From Paracoccus alkenifer (GTDB taxonomy: Bacteria > Pseudomonadota > Alphaproteobacteria > Rhodobacterales > Rhodobacteraceae), in assembly GCF_900108405.1 (NCBI RefSeq), contig NZ_FNXG01000002.1:806001-870000 (forward strand): DNA of 64,000 nucleotides. The letters run 5' to 3'. Below the pieces are notes generated by a model. It was not told the DNA's origin. It saw only the letters and a list, made by a program, of their open reading frames with translations, and ran no database searches. This document shows positions 18,733 through 30,068 of this stretch, in pieces (position 1 is the stretch's first letter; each line of letters starts with the position of its first letter). The translations under genes were made by a program, and so were the position numbers.

Positions 18733-19919
18733 CAGCGCCCCCCGATCAGCGTGGCGGTGGCGATGGCGGCGATGCCTTCCTCGCGCCCGACGAAACCCAG
18801 CCGTTCCGAGGTGGTGGCCTTGACGCTGACCCGCGCCGGCTCGATCCCCATGATCCCGGCCAGCCGCGCCTGCATGGCGCCGGCATGTGGGCCGATCTTG
18901 GGCCGCTCGGCGATCAGGGTCACGTCGACGTTGCCGATGGCATAGCCCATCTCGCGCGCCAGTTCGGCGGCGTGGCGCAGGAAAATTTCGCTGGCCGCGC
19001 CCTTCCACTGCGGGTCCGAGGGCGGGAAATGCCGGCCGATGTCGCCCTGCGCCAGCGCCCCATAGATGGCGTCGGTCAGCGCGTGCATCCCCACATCGGC
19101 GTCGGAATGGCCGATCAGCCCGCGGTCATGCGGCAGCTCGACCCCGCACAGAAACACCCGGTCCCCCGGCCCAAAGGCGTGCACGTCATATCCGTTGCCC
19201 AGCCGCACATCCATGCCGGTCCCCCGTTCTGCCAAGATAAGTTCGGCCCGCGCCATGTCGCCGGGCCAGGTGAGTTTCAGGTTATCCTCGTCGCCCGGGG
19301 TAATGCGCACCGGCACCCCGCGGCGCTGCATCAGCTCGACATCGTCGGCGGCATCCCCGCCGCCCTCGCGATGCGCGGCCAGGATCGCCGCCAGTTCAAA
19401 CCCCTGCGGGGTCTGCGCCCGAAACAGCCCCTCGCGCGAGGCAATCCCGGTGACTACCCCCCCCGCGCCGCGCCACAGCGCATCGGTGACCGCCAGCCCC
19501 GGCGCCGCCGCAACCGCGCCTGCGTCCAGAGCGGCGACCACCGCATCAATCACCGCCGACGATACCAGCGGCCTTGCGCCGTCATGGATCAGCACATGGG
19601 TGATGGCGGAACCTTCCAGAACCTCAAGCCCCGCGCGCACGCTTTCGGCGCGGCTGGCACCGCCCGCGACCAGCGTGACCCGCCCGCCCAGCAGCTCGAC
19701 GGCGCGGTCCATGTCGCCCGGCGCCACCGTCACCACCACCCGGCCGAACCCGTCGAACGCCGCGATGCTGCGCGCCAGCACCGACCGGCCCGCCAGCGCC
19801 TGCCACTGCTTGGGCAGATCGCCGCCCATCCGCTCGCCTCGGCCGGCGGCGGTGATCAGGACGGCGACATGGGCGCGGGTCGGGGCAGGGGCGGTTTCCA
19901 TCCGCACCCGATACGCCAT
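18732..19919 (-). CDS. ispDF: Bifunctional IspD/IspF enzyme of the MEP isoprenoid pathway
   Basis: Two steps of isoprenoid precursor synthesis in one chain of 395 residues. The N-terminal ~230 residues are IspD ([29 protein letters not shown]), which makes CDP-methylerythritol. The remainder is IspF ([34 protein letters not shown]), which makes the cyclodiphosphate. Fusion of the two is usual in alphaproteobacteria. METAP at 19901 is an alternative start. It leads an operon with pgpA and cinA. Confidence 0.95.
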   Translation of the reverse strand: MAYRVRMETAPAPTRAHVAVLITAAGRGERMGGDLPKQWQALAGRSVLARSIAAFDGFGRVVVTVAPGDMDRAVELLGGRVTLVAGGASRAESVRAGLEVLEGSAITHVLIHDGARPLVSSAVIDAVVAALDAGAVAAAPGLAVTDALWRGAGGVVTGIASREGLFRAQTPQGFELAAILAAHREGGGDAADDVELMQRRGVPVRITPGDEDNLKLTWPGDMARAELILAERGTGMDVRLGNGYDVHAFGPGDRVFLCGVELPHDRGLIGHSDADVGMHALTDAIYGALAQGDIGRHFPPSDPQWKGAASEIFLRHAAELAREMGYAIGNVDVTLIAERPKIGPHAGAMQARLAGIMGIEPARVSVKATTSERLGFVGREEGIAAIATATLIGGR

Positions 19920-19947
19920 GCGCCCCGGCCCCGCAATCGCGGCCATC

Positions 19948-20000
19948 TCTTTCATCTTGCGATAAGTATCCCGGGGGTGCGGGGGCTGGCCCCCGCTGCG
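19948..20000 (+). repeat. Intergenic repeat, copy D
   Basis: TCTTTCATCTTGCGATAAGT, then ATCCCGGGGGTGC and a GGGGGC-TGG-CCCCC hairpin, in the divergent gap between ispDF and rpiA. The core box has drifted (GATAAGTATCC for CCCAAATATCC). Confidence 0.8.
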
Positions 20001-20079
20001 GCCCCGCCGCCGCGCCCCCTCGCATCCTCCGGCCATCCCCGTTATAGCCGCAACGGACACGCAACCGCAGGAGCCCGCG

Positions 20080-20808
20080 ATGCCAGACCTGTCACCGGCC
20101 GACACCGCCAAGGACGCCGCAGCCCGCGCCGCCATCGCCCTGGTCGAGGACGGGATGCGGCTGGGGCTGGGCACCGGCTCGACTGCCGTGTTCATGGTCC
20201 AGCGCCTGGCCGAGCGGGTGCGGGCCGAGGGGTTGCGGCTGCGCTGCGCCGCGACCAGCCGGGCCACCTGCGATCTGGCCGAAAGCCTCGGGATCCGCAT
20301 CGAGGAACTGGACGCGATCGGCTGGCTGGACCTGACCATCGACGGCGCCGATGAAATCGACCCCGACCTGAACCTGATCAAGGGCGGCGGCGGCGCGCAT
20401 CTGCGCGAAAAGATCACCGCCGCGGCCTCGGACCGGATGGTGGTGGTGGCCGATCCCGGCAAGGTGGTCGAGCGTCTGGGCGCCTTTCACCTGCCGGTCG
20501 AGGTGGTGCCCTTTGGCATGGAAACCACCCGCATCCATATCCGGGGCCTGCTCGATTCGCTTGGGCTGAGCCAGCGCCCGATGCTGCTGCGCCAGCGCGA
20601 AGGGCAGGATTTCCGCACGGATGAGGGCAATGTGATCCTTGACCTGTCGCTTGACGAAATCCCCGAATGCGGCGCGCTGGCGCAGGGGCTGGCGGCGATT
20701 CCGGGCGTGGTGGAACACGGGCTGTTTCTGGGCATGTGCGACCTGGCGCTGATCGGCAGCCCCGACGGCCGCGTGATCGAGATGACTGCGGCGCAGGTGG
20801 CGCAATGA
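20080..20808 (+). CDS. rpiA: Ribose-5-phosphate isomerase A
   Basis: Interconverts ribose 5-phosphate and ribulose 5-phosphate in the pentose phosphate and Calvin pathways. The 242-residue protein has the phosphate loop [12 protein letters not shown] near residue 29 and the catalytic stretches [21 protein letters not shown] (~88) and [10 protein letters not shown]. Its stop overlaps the gor start (ATGA), so NADPH-generating pathway and NADPH-using enzyme are translated together. Confidence 0.96.
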   Translation: MPDLSPADTAKDAAARAAIALVEDGMRLGLGTGSTAVFMVQRLAERVRAEGLRLRCAATSRATCDLAESLGIRIEELDAIGWLDLTIDGADEIDPDLNLIKGGGGAHLREKITAAASDRMVVVADPGKVVERLGAFHLPVEVVPFGMETTRIHIRGLLDSLGLSQRPMLLRQREGQDFRTDEGNVILDLSLDEIPECGALAQGLAAIPGVVEHGLFLGMCDLALIGSPDGRVIEMTAAQVAQ

Positions 20809-22181
20809 GCTTTGACTATGACCTGTTCGTGATCGGTGGCGGCTCGGGCGGGGTGCGGGCCGCACGGATCGCCTCCAGCCAGCACGGCGCCCGCGTGGGC
20901 CTGGCCGAGGAAAGCCGCATGGGCGGCACCTGCGTCATCCGCGGCTGCGTGCCGAAAAAACTGATGATCTTTGCCTCGCAAGCCCCCGCTGCGGCGGCCG
21001 AGGCGCGCGGCTATGGCTGGCCCGATGCCGACGCCGGCAGCTTTGACTGGCCGGCATTCCGCGCCAAGCTGCATGACGAGCTGTCGCGGCTTGAGGGGAT
21101 CTATACCGACGGGCTGCGTGCGGCGGGGGTCGAAATTCACCATGCCCGCGCCCATCTGGTTGACCACCACACGGTGGCGCTGGCCGACGGGCGGCAGTTC
21201 ACCGCGAAACACATCCTGATCGCGGCCGGCGGTCGCCCCAGCCTGCCCGGCATCCCGGGCGAGGAACTTGGGATGATCTCGGACGATCTGTTCACCATGG
21301 ACCGGGTGCCGGGCCGGGTGCTGGTGGTCGGCGGCGGCTTTATCGCCTGCGAATACGCCACCATCCTGCAAGGGCTGGGCGCCGACGCCACGCTGGCCTA
21401 TCGCGGCGACAAGGTGCTGCGCGGTTTCGACGAGGAATGTCGCCAGCTCGTCACCCATCAGCTGGAACATGTCGGCATCACCCTGCGGCTGAACGCCAAC
21501 CCGGCGCGGCTGGACCGCGAAGGGGCAGGGGTCCGCGTCACCTATGAGGACGGCGCGGCGGAAAGCTACGACGCGGTGATGTTCGCCACCGGCCGCCACC
21601 CCTATACCGCCGGGCTGGGGCTGGAAAACACCGGCGTGCAGCTGGGCGAGCGCGGCGAGATCGTGGTGGACGAATGGTCGCAGACCGCGGTGCCCTCGGT
21701 CTATGCGGTGGGGGATGTGACCGACCGGGTGAACCTGACCCCGGTGGCGATCCGCGAGGGGCATTCATTCGCCGACACCGTGTTCGGCGCCCAGCCCCGC
21801 CGTGTCGATCACGATCTGGTGGCCAGCGCCGTCTATGTCCGCCCGCATGAGCTGGCCACCATCGGCCTGACCGAGGACGAGGCCGCCGACCGCGGCCCGG
21901 TCGAGGTCTATCAGGTGCTGTTCCGGCCCATGCGCTCGCTTTTCGCGGGGTCCGAGATCCGCGCGATGATGAAGCTGGTGGTCGATTGCAACAGCCGGCG
22001 GGTGCTGGGCTGCCATATCTTCGCCCCCGAGGCGGGGGAAATGATCCAGCTGGCCGCGGTGGCGGTCGGCATGGGCGCGACCAAGGAACAGTTCGACGCC
22101 GCCATCGCCGTGCATCCGACCCTGGCCGAAGAGCTGGTGACCATGCGCCAGCCGGTCCGGCGGGGCGGAGCGACGGTCTGA
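20805..22181 (+). CDS. gor: Glutathione-disulfide reductase
   Basis: NADPH-dependent reduction of oxidised glutathione; 458 residues of the class I disulfide-reductase type. Visible: FAD-binding GGGSGGVRAAR near residue 11, redox-active disulfide GGTCVIRGCVPKK near 41-53, NAD(P) fold VVGGGFIACEYA near 170, and the C-terminal catalytic HPTLAEELV. Starts four bases before the rpiA stop. Confidence 0.94.
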   Translation: MSFDYDLFVIGGGSGGVRAARIASSQHGARVGLAEESRMGGTCVIRGCVPKKLMIFASQAPAAAAEARGYGWPDADAGSFDWPAFRAKLHDELSRLEGIYTDGLRAAGVEIHHARAHLVDHHTVALADGRQFTAKHILIAAGGRPSLPGIPGEELGMISDDLFTMDRVPGRVLVVGGGFIACEYATILQGLGADATLAYRGDKVLRGFDEECRQLVTHQLEHVGITLRLNANPARLDREGAGVRVTYEDGAAESYDAVMFATGRHPYTAGLGLENTGVQLGERGEIVVDEWSQTAVPSVYAVGDVTDRVNLTPVAIREGHSFADTVFGAQPRRVDHDLVASAVYVRPHELATIGLTEDEAADRGPVEVYQVLFRPMRSLFAGSEIRAMMKLVVDCNSRRVLGCHIFAPEAGEMIQLAAVAVGMGATKEQFDAAIAVHPTLAEELVTMRQPVRRGGATV

Positions 22182-22226
22182 ACGACGGACCAATCAGCGC
22201 GGTGCCGGGAATGGCACCCGAAAACT

Positions 22227-22254
22227 CTTGTCCTTCACGGCTTTGACCCTAGTT
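22227..22254 (+). promoter_or_regulatory. Possible heat-shock sigma (RpoH-type) promoter of hflKC
   Basis: CTTG (22227-22230) is followed after 17 bases by CCTAGTT (22248-22254), 31 bases before the hflK start. This loosely fits alphaproteobacterial RpoH promoters (CTTG plus a CYTATNT-like -10). Weak match. Confidence 0.35.
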
Positions 22255-22284
22255 AGGACACAGGCTCAGACGAAAGGCAGATGG

Positions 22285-23523
22285 ATGGCACAACAGGGAC
22301 CATGGGGCGGCGGCAGCGGCGGAGACGACAACGGCCGCCCCCGCCCCCCGCACACCCCCGGCCCCGAGCGTGGGGACAACCCGCGCCCATGGGGTCAGAG
22401 CGGCCCCGGCCAGCAGGGCGGCGACCAGCCCCCCGGCGGCGGACGGCGCCCCGAGCAGGTCCCCGAGATCGAAGAGATGATGCGCCGCGGCCAGGAAAAG
22501 CTGCGGGTGCTGATGGGCGGGCGCGACGGCGGCGCCCGGCGCCCGGGCGGCCCGCGCGGGCCGCGCCCCGAACTGCCGCGGATGAATCGCGGACAGTGGG
22601 GGATCTTTGCGCTTGGCGCGGTGGCGCTGTGGGCATTTGCCAGCGTCTATCAGGTGGACACCTCGGAAAAATCGGTCGAACTGCTGTTCGGCCGCCCCTA
22701 TGCGGTGCGCGACGACGGTCTGAATTTCGCGCCATGGCCCTTTGTCACCCGCCAGATCGTGGGGGTGACCCGCGAACGCACCATCGACATCGGCGTGGGC
22801 CGCGACCCGATGGATAGCGGGCTGATGCTGACCCGTGACCAGAACATCGTCGACATCACCTATCAGGTGGTGTGGAACGTCTCGAACCCCGAACAATATC
22901 TGTTCAACCTTGCCGACCCCGAGGGCACCATTCGCGCCGTCGCCGAAAGCGCGATGCGCGACATCGTGGCCCGCAGCGAGCTGGCGCCGATCCTCAACCG
23001 CGACCGCGGCGTGATCCAGGTCGATCTGGAACAGGCGATTCAGGCCACGCTGGACAGCTATCAGGCCGGCATCAACGTGCTGCGCGTCAACCTTGGCCGC
23101 GCCGACCCGCCGGGCGAGGTGATCGACAGCTTCCGCGAGGTGCAGGCCGCCCAGCAGGAACGCGACCGCCTGGAAAAAGAGGCCGACGCCTATGCCAATC
23201 GCGTTCTGGCCGCCGCAAGGGGCGAGGCCGCGGCGCTGGTCGAACAATCCGAGGCTTACCGCGCGCAGGCCGTGAACGGCGCGCAGGGCGAGGCCGCGCG
23301 CTTTATCTCGGTCTATGACGAATACATCAAGGCGCCGGACGTGACCCGCCGCCGCATGTATCTGGAAACCATGGAAAAAGTTCTGGGCGGCATCGACAAG
23401 GTGCTGATCGACGGCGACACCGGGCAGGGCGTCGTGCCCTATCTGCCGCTCGACCAGCTGCGCCAGACCCCGCCGCCGCAGACCCGCAGCAATGGCAACA
23501 CCACTCAGCAGGGGGGCAACTGA
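22285..23523 (+). CDS. hflK: HflK, SPFH membrane protein modulating FtsH
   Basis: A 412-residue inner-membrane protein that with HflC forms a large cage around the FtsH protease. The first ~95 residues are Gly/Pro/Arg-rich and cytoplasmic, followed by one membrane span (WGIFALGAVALWAFASVYQV, ~104-123) and the SPFH domain, with the coiled-coil region rich in Glu/Ala (AAQQERDRLEKEADAYANR). Start at MAQQGPWGGG; an upstream in-frame ATG covers the intergenic region. The hflC start overlaps its stop codon (TGATG). Confidence 0.94.
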   Translation: MAQQGPWGGGSGGDDNGRPRPPHTPGPERGDNPRPWGQSGPGQQGGDQPPGGGRRPEQVPEIEEMMRRGQEKLRVLMGGRDGGARRPGGPRGPRPELPRMNRGQWGIFALGAVALWAFASVYQVDTSEKSVELLFGRPYAVRDDGLNFAPWPFVTRQIVGVTRERTIDIGVGRDPMDSGLMLTRDQNIVDITYQVVWNVSNPEQYLFNLADPEGTIRAVAESAMRDIVARSELAPILNRDRGVIQVDLEQAIQATLDSYQAGINVLRVNLGRADPPGEVIDSFREVQAAQQERDRLEKEADAYANRVLAAARGEAAALVEQSEAYRAQAVNGAQGEAARFISVYDEYIKAPDVTRRRMYLETMEKVLGGIDKVLIDGDTGQGVVPYLPLDQLRQTPPPQTRSNGNTTQQGGN

Positions 23524-24722
23524 TGCGCCGCACGCTTTCCATCATCGCCCTGCCGCTTGTGGTCATCGTCGCGCTGGCGGTGATGGCCTCGGTCTATATC
23601 GTCGATGTCCGCGAAAAGGCGCTGGTGCTGCGCTTTGGCGAGGTCGTGAACGTGCGCGAGGAACCGGGGCTTGGTTTCAAGCTGCCGGTGATCGACCGCG
23701 TGGTGCGCTATGACGCGCGCATCCTGGGGTTGCAGACCGACCCGATGGAGGTCACGCCGCTGGACGACCGCCGTCTGGTGGTGGACGCCTTTGCCCGCTG
23801 GCAGATCTCGGACGCGGTGACCTTTCGCCGCGCGGTCGGCGAGGGCGGCGTCGATTTCGCCCAGCAGCGGCTGGGGGGCATCCTGACCAACGCCATCCGC
23901 GGGATGCTGGGTTCGGTGCCCTCGACCACGGTGCTGTCGGACGACCGCACCGCGCTGATGAACCGGATCCGCGACATCGCCCGCGCCGAGGCCGACGCTT
24001 TGGGCGTTCAGGTCATCGACGTGCGGCTGACCCGCACCGACCTGCCCGAGCAGAACCTGACCGCCACCTATGCGCGGATGCGCGCCGAACGCGAACGCGA
24101 GGCCGCGGACGAAATCGCCCGGGGCGGCGAGGCCGCGCAGCGCGTGCGCGCCACCGCCGACCGCACCGTGGTCGAACTGACCTCGGACGCGCGCCGCCAG
24201 GCCGAGATCATCCGGGGTGAGGCCGACGCGCAGCGCAACGCAATCTACGCCGACGCCTTTGGTCGCGACCCGGAATTCTTTGCCTTCACCCGCTCGATGA
24301 CCGCTTATGAGCGGGCCTTGCAGACCGGCAACAGCTCGGTGGTGATCAGCCCGGATGGCGAGTTCTTCAGCTATCTGGGTGCGGGCGGGCAGGGCGGCAC
24401 CAGCCCCGTCACGGTCCCCGATCAGGTCGCGGCCGCGGTGCCGCCGGACGCGCCCTCGTCGCAAGAGGTGGCAGCCGAGGCCGCGGCGCAGGCCGCCGCC
24501 GCAGCAGCAGCGGCCGAGGCCGAGGCCGCGCTTGCCGCCGATGAAAGCGCCGCTGTCGCCGGTGTTCCCGACGACGACGCGGCCGAGCCGGATGCCCAGG
24601 CCCAGGCCGACGCAGCCGCCGCTGCGGCTGACGCGGCCGAGGTGGTGGTCGATGATACCACCCCGCCCGCGTCGCTTGAGCCGCTGCCCGAGGCCGAGAC
24701 CGAGCCTGCGCCCGGCAATTGA
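23523..24722 (+). CDS. hflC: HflC, partner of HflK, with an unusually long acidic tail
   Basis: A 399-residue SPFH membrane protein with an N-terminal span (LPLVVIVALAVMASVYIVDV) and the typical HflC core up to about residue 290 (DARRQAEIIRGEADAQRNAIYADAFGRDPEFFAFTRSM). The remaining ~110 residues are almost entirely Ala, Glu, Asp and Pro (AAEAAAQAAAAAAAAEAEAA), an added low-complexity tail not needed for the domain; ordinary HflC ends near residue 300-330. Translationally coupled to hflK. Confidence 0.92.
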   Translation: MRRTLSIIALPLVVIVALAVMASVYIVDVREKALVLRFGEVVNVREEPGLGFKLPVIDRVVRYDARILGLQTDPMEVTPLDDRRLVVDAFARWQISDAVTFRRAVGEGGVDFAQQRLGGILTNAIRGMLGSVPSTTVLSDDRTALMNRIRDIARAEADALGVQVIDVRLTRTDLPEQNLTATYARMRAEREREAADEIARGGEAAQRVRATADRTVVELTSDARRQAEIIRGEADAQRNAIYADAFGRDPEFFAFTRSMTAYERALQTGNSSVVISPDGEFFSYLGAGGQGGTSPVTVPDQVAAAVPPDAPSSQEVAAEAAAQAAAAAAAAEAEAALAADESAAVAGVPDDDAAEPDAQAQADAAAAAADAAEVVVDDTTPPASLEPLPEAETEPAPGN

Positions 24723-24774
24723 TCGGCGCTGCCCGGCCGCCCGGCAGGCGGGATAAACAGGCCGCACTGAAAAC

Positions 24775-24811
24775 GGGGCGGGGCGCGTTTTGTCGAAATG
24801 CGCCCCGCCCC
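24775..24811 (+). terminator. Long G/C hairpin after hflC
   Basis: GGGGCGGGGCGC (24775-24786) pairs perfectly with GCGCCCCGCCCC (24800-24811) over a 13-base loop; no clear T-run follows. Probably the transcript end of hflKC. Confidence 0.6.
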
Positions 24812-24968
24812 CTGCGCGGCCCGGCGGCAAGACCTGTCAACCCGCGCCGCGCATCACGATGAAATGACGCAGGAACAAGTTGCCAATCCGCAACGGCTGT
24901 CTCCATATCGGGGACGCATCCCGCAACCGGCCGGGGTCAGCTGTGCCGGTCAGTCATGGAGATCATGC

Positions 24969-26645
<1,677 letters not shown>

Positions 26646-26670
26646 CCCGGCGGCACATGGCCAAAACGCA

Positions 26671-26698
26671 AAGAGGCGCCCCGGGGCGCCTCTTTTTT
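26671..26698. terminator. Bidirectional terminator between the protease gene and ialB
   Basis: AAGAGGCGCC (26671-26680) pairs with GGCGCCTCTT (26685-26694) over four bases, followed by a T-run on the + strand. The two flanking genes converge here. Confidence 0.9.
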
Positions 26699-26715
26699 CG
26701 ATCATGGGGGGCGGT

Positions 26716-27450
26716 TTATTCGGTCGCCGGCCCGTCGCCCAGCGGCTGCGCATGCAGCGCGTCAAAGCCGGCGGTAAAGCCTTTCAGCGACACTGGCAGG
26801 TTGACCGCGTTCTTTTCCGGGTCGCCGCCGAACGGCAGCAGCGTCACAGTGGCCTGATTGCCGCGCTTGAGCGCGCCCAGCTCAGCCTCGGACATGCCGA
26901 TACGCGCCACGCAGCCGATGGGCGCGCAGACGAGGAACGGATAGCGGCGACCCTCGGCGGCATCGATCTTCAAGCCCATGCCCATTTCCAGATCGGTTTC
27001 CAGCGGGGCCACGAAATTCATGATTGCGGCGGCCTGACCCTCGAACGGGATCACGGAAATCTCGGCCACCGGGCCCTGATTTTCGTCGCGCAGCAGCTGG
27101 TAAAGCTCGCACGGATCCTTGCCGTCCGGCGTGCGCAGGCAGCGCAACTGCCAGTCGCCATGGCTTTCGCGGTTGTAATAGGCGGCGACGATCTGGTCGT
27201 CGGCGGGCTGTTGCTCGGCTGCTTCCCCGGCCGTTTCCCCGGCCGCAGCTTCGGCGGGTGCAGCTTCGGATTCGGCGGCCTCGGGTTCGGTCGCCGGGGC
27301 CTCGGCGGCCTCGGCCGGGGTGGTATCCGGGGCGGCGTCTTGCGCAGCCGCGGGCGGAGTTTCGGGCTGGGTCTCGGATTGCGCAAGCGCGCCCGCGACA
27401 GGCGCTATCGCGAGCAGAGCCGCCAGAACGGCAGAAGTTGTGCGAGCCAT
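26716..27450 (-). CDS. Invasion-associated locus B (IalB) family protein
   Basis: A 244-residue periplasmic or membrane protein: signal peptide (1-23, AGALAQSE), a ~60-residue linker of Ala/Glu/Pro/Thr repeats (EAPATEPEAAESEAAPAEAA), then the IalB domain with WQLRCLRTPDGKDPCELYQLL and ICAPIGCVARI-like cysteines (LVCAPIGCVARIG). IalB proteins occur widely in alphaproteobacteria; the Bartonella member aids erythrocyte entry, but in free-living species the role is unknown. Confidence 0.88.
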   Translation of the reverse strand: MARTTSAVLAALLAIAPVAGALAQSETQPETPPAAAQDAAPDTTPAEAAEAPATEPEAAESEAAPAEAAAGETAGEAAEQQPADDQIVAAYYNRESHGDWQLRCLRTPDGKDPCELYQLLRDENQGPVAEISVIPFEGQAAAIMNFVAPLETDLEMGMGLKIDAAEGRRYPFLVCAPIGCVARIGMSEAELGALKRGNQATVTLLPFGGDPEKNAVNLPVSLKGFTAGFDALHAQPLGDGPATE

Positions 27451-27837
27451 GTCTTTTCCTTTTCGGCTGAACGCGTCCGGGCATGTAGCATGGGCAGGCG
27501 CGGTTGTCAGCGTCCGCAGCCGGGCGCCGAATAACCTTTGCGTGGAAAGGAGTTGCGCGGTTTCGCGCCGGCGATTTCTCGCTGTTTGCGGGGGCGTGGA
27601 AACGGGGAATGCAACGTCGCGGCTGCATCCCCCGTCTGTCCCTGTCGGACCGGCGGTTTATTGCCTGCGACGTTAGGCTGGGGGATACAGCGCGTCAACT
27701 GCCTGAAAAGACAGGTTGTTCGACATTTTTCATGTCGGGCGGCGGCGGGGAAAAGCGTGAAACCTCTGGCGGGGCCGAGGGGCTGCGCTATGCTGGGCGC
27801 AAACCCGCGCCTGCGGGGACCACCCAAAGGATCGCCC
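27451..27837. other. 387-base divergent gap between ialB and the HerA-like gene, with several hairpins
   Basis: No gene is supported in this gap. It can fold: CGACAT (27721-27726) pairs with ATGTCG (27732-27737), and a CTGCATCCCCC near 27622 is nearly complementary to GGGGGATACAG near 27692. It must contain both divergent promoters. An unannotated small RNA is possible but I recognise no family. Confidence 0.4.
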
Positions 27838-29457
27838 GTGACCGACCAGCCAGCCCAGCCCGACAGCCCTGTGCCCGTGACCGACCATGCGGACGCAACC
27901 CCTTGGTCCCTGGTGGATTTCGCCGCCGGCACCGTCTTTGTCGGCGGGGGCGGCGAGGCGCACGCCACCCCCCAGACCCTGCTGCTGAAATACGCCAACC
28001 GCCACGGGCTGATCGCGGGCGCCACCGGGACCGGCAAGACCGTGACCCTGCAAACGCTGGCCGAATCGCTGTCGCTGGCGGGGGTGCCGGTGGTGCTGGC
28101 CGACGTCAAGGGCGACCTTGCCGGCATGGCGCTGCCGGGGGGCGGCAATCCCAAGCTGCTGCAACCCTTTGCCGAACGCGCAGCCCAGATCGGCGCGCCG
28201 CTGGATTACCGCGGCTTTCCGGTCACCTTCTGGGATGTCTGGGGCCAGCAGGGCCACCCGGTCCGCACCACCCCGGCCGAGATGGGGCCGCTGCTGCTGT
28301 CGCGGCTGATGGACCTGACCCCGGCACAAGAGGGGGTGCTGAACATCGCCTTTCGCGTCGCGGACGAAGAGGGGCTGCCCATCGCCGACATGAAGGATCT
28401 ACAGGCGATGCTGCTGTGGGTCGGGCAGAACGCGCGCGAATTGTCGCTGCGCTATGGCAATATCGCCGCCGCCTCGGTGGGCGCGATCCAGCGCGCGCTT
28501 CTGGTGTTGGAACAGCAGGGCGGCGACCGGCTGTTCGGGGAACCGGCGCTGGAGCTGGCGGACATGATGCGCACGGATGCCTCGGGGCTGGGGATGGTCA
28601 ACATCCTGGCGGCGGACCGGCTGATGCAGTCGCCCCGGCTGTATTCGACGCTGCTGCTGTGGCTGCTGTCCGAGCTGTTCGAGCAGCTGCCCGAGGTCGG
28701 CGACCCGGAAAAGCCGCGGCTCGCGTTCTTTTTCGACGAGGCGCATCTGCTGTTCGACCGCGCCCCCCGCGCGCTGGTCGAAAAGATCGAGCAGGTGGCG
28801 CGGCTGGTGCGGTCGAAAGGGGTCAGTGTCTGGTTCATCACCCAGAACCCCGCCGATCTGCCCGATTCGGTGCTGGGCCAACTGGGCAACCGCGTCCAGC
28901 ACGCGCTGCGCGCCTTTACCGCCAAGGACCAGCGGGCGCTGCGGATGGCGGCGGAAAACTATCGCGCAAATCCGGGGTTCGACACCGCCGACGCCATCCA
29001 GCATGTCGGCACGGGCGAGGCGGTGACCTCGTTTCTGGGGGCCAAGGGCGCGCCGGGGGTGGCCGAGCGGACGCTGATCCGGCCGCCGCTGTCGCAGCTG
29101 GGGCCGATCCCGGATGCCGAGCGGGCGCGGGTGATGCAGCTGTCGCCGCTGGGGCTGAAATACGACACCACCATCGACCGCGATTCCGCCCATGAGATGC
29201 TGGCCCGGCGCACCGAGGCCGCAGCCCGCACCGAGGCCGAGGCGGATGCCCCGCAGGCCCCGGACGCACCCGACAAAGACTATGCGCGCGGCCGTCGCTA
29301 TCAACCCGGGACCACGGCGGCCCGCAAACCGGCCGCCTCGCGCCGCAGCGATTCGATGCTGGAGGCATTCGGCAAAAGCATGGCCCGGCAGCTGGGCACC
29401 CGCTCGGGCCAGATTCTGGTGCGCGGGATCCTTGGGTCGCTGTCGCGCGGGCGCTGA
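27838..29457 (+). CDS. HerA-like ATPase, DUF853 family
   Basis: A 539-residue P-loop ATPase of the HerA/FtsK group annotated as DUF853 (helicase-like). Walker A GATGTGKT at residues 61-68; Walker B RLAFFFDEAHLLFD; conserved NPADLPDSVLGQLGNRVQHALRAFT with the Gln/Arg finger region. The C-terminal ~90 residues are basic and low-complexity. The GTG at 27838 has AAAGG seven bases upstream and matches the family N-terminus; an ATG at 27790 is an alternative. Its function (DNA translocation or unwinding) is inferred from family; no nuclease partner gene is adjacent. Confidence 0.85.
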   Translation: MTDQPAQPDSPVPVTDHADATPWSLVDFAAGTVFVGGGGEAHATPQTLLLKYANRHGLIAGATGTGKTVTLQTLAESLSLAGVPVVLADVKGDLAGMALPGGGNPKLLQPFAERAAQIGAPLDYRGFPVTFWDVWGQQGHPVRTTPAEMGPLLLSRLMDLTPAQEGVLNIAFRVADEEGLPIADMKDLQAMLLWVGQNARELSLRYGNIAAASVGAIQRALLVLEQQGGDRLFGEPALELADMMRTDASGLGMVNILAADRLMQSPRLYSTLLLWLLSELFEQLPEVGDPEKPRLAFFFDEAHLLFDRAPRALVEKIEQVARLVRSKGVSVWFITQNPADLPDSVLGQLGNRVQHALRAFTAKDQRALRMAAENYRANPGFDTADAIQHVGTGEAVTSFLGAKGAPGVAERTLIRPPLSQLGPIPDAERARVMQLSPLGLKYDTTIDRDSAHEMLARRTEAAARTEAEADAPQAPDAPDKDYARGRRYQPGTTAARKPAASRRSDSMLEAFGKSMARQLGTRSGQILVRGILGSLSRGR

Positions 29458-29460
29458 CGT

Positions 29461-29856
29461 TCAGCCAAGCCCGCGCAGCCGGGAAACAGGGCGGGAATCG
29501 GGGCGGACATCAGGCTGGGCCGCACGGCGTGTTTCGGCAAGAATCGCGACCAGCAGCAACACATGCCGCCGCATGTCGTAGTCGGCGGCGCCGTCAAGCC
29601 GGGCGGTGTTCAGCCGTTCCTCGTCCTCGCGCAGCCGCAACAGCGCCCGCCCCGGCGCTGGCGTCGAATCGCTGCCCAGCACCCTGCGCAGATCGCGCTC
29701 GCGCCGCCACAGCGCCTGCCCGGCGACTGCCGCCCGGATCAGCACCGCCGGCCGGCGCAGGGGTGCGGCTGCATGGGCAGCAGCGGCCGGCACCGGCACG
29801 GCGTATGTGGGAACGGCGCAGGCGGGAAATGCCAGGATATTGGACATCACGCTCAT
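29461..29856 (-). CDS. DUF6477-like small protein
   Basis: A 131-residue protein with an Ala/Pro-rich start (MSNILAFPACAVPTYAVPVPAAA) and a helical domain with LIRAAVAGQALWRRERDLRRVLG and LRLREDEERLNTARLDGAADYDMRRHVLLLVAILAETR. It resembles small Rhodobacteraceae proteins of the DUF6477 type; function unknown. GGAGA lies seven bases before the start; MSNIL at 29847 is an alternative. It is divergent from the DUF6456-type gene. Confidence 0.65.
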   Translation of the reverse strand: MSVMSNILAFPACAVPTYAVPVPAAAAHAAAPLRRPAVLIRAAVAGQALWRRERDLRRVLGSDSTPAPGRALLRLREDEERLNTARLDGAADYDMRRHVLLLVAILAETRRAAQPDVRPDSRPVSRLRGLG

Positions 29857-30000
29857 CTTCGGGTCTCCGGAAAGGGGTTGTGGGTCGCGGCCCTGATCCT
29901 GCACTCAATGTGTGGTTGTTGCATAAGTCGTCGATGCAGCGTCCGGTATGGTTAATGATCTTTAGGAAATCTTAGCCATTCGTCACCGATGTGGTCCCGG

Positions 30001-30020
30001 ACCTGTCCTTTTCGACAGGT
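30001..30020. other. Small perfect hairpin in the leader of the DUF6456-type gene
   Basis: ACCTGTC and GACAGGT enclose a CTTTTC loop, 49 bases before the start codon. It may act in the RNA leader or be a regulator site. Confidence 0.35.
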
Positions 30021-30068
30021 GCAGGCCCAGGGCCGGCTTGGCCCGAGGATGACAGAGGACAAGATAAC

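Noticed and set aside
24885..24915. GGAAC-starting sequence before the DegP-type gene as a stress-sigma (EcfG) promoter
   Set aside because: No CGTT follows at the required 16-17 bases.
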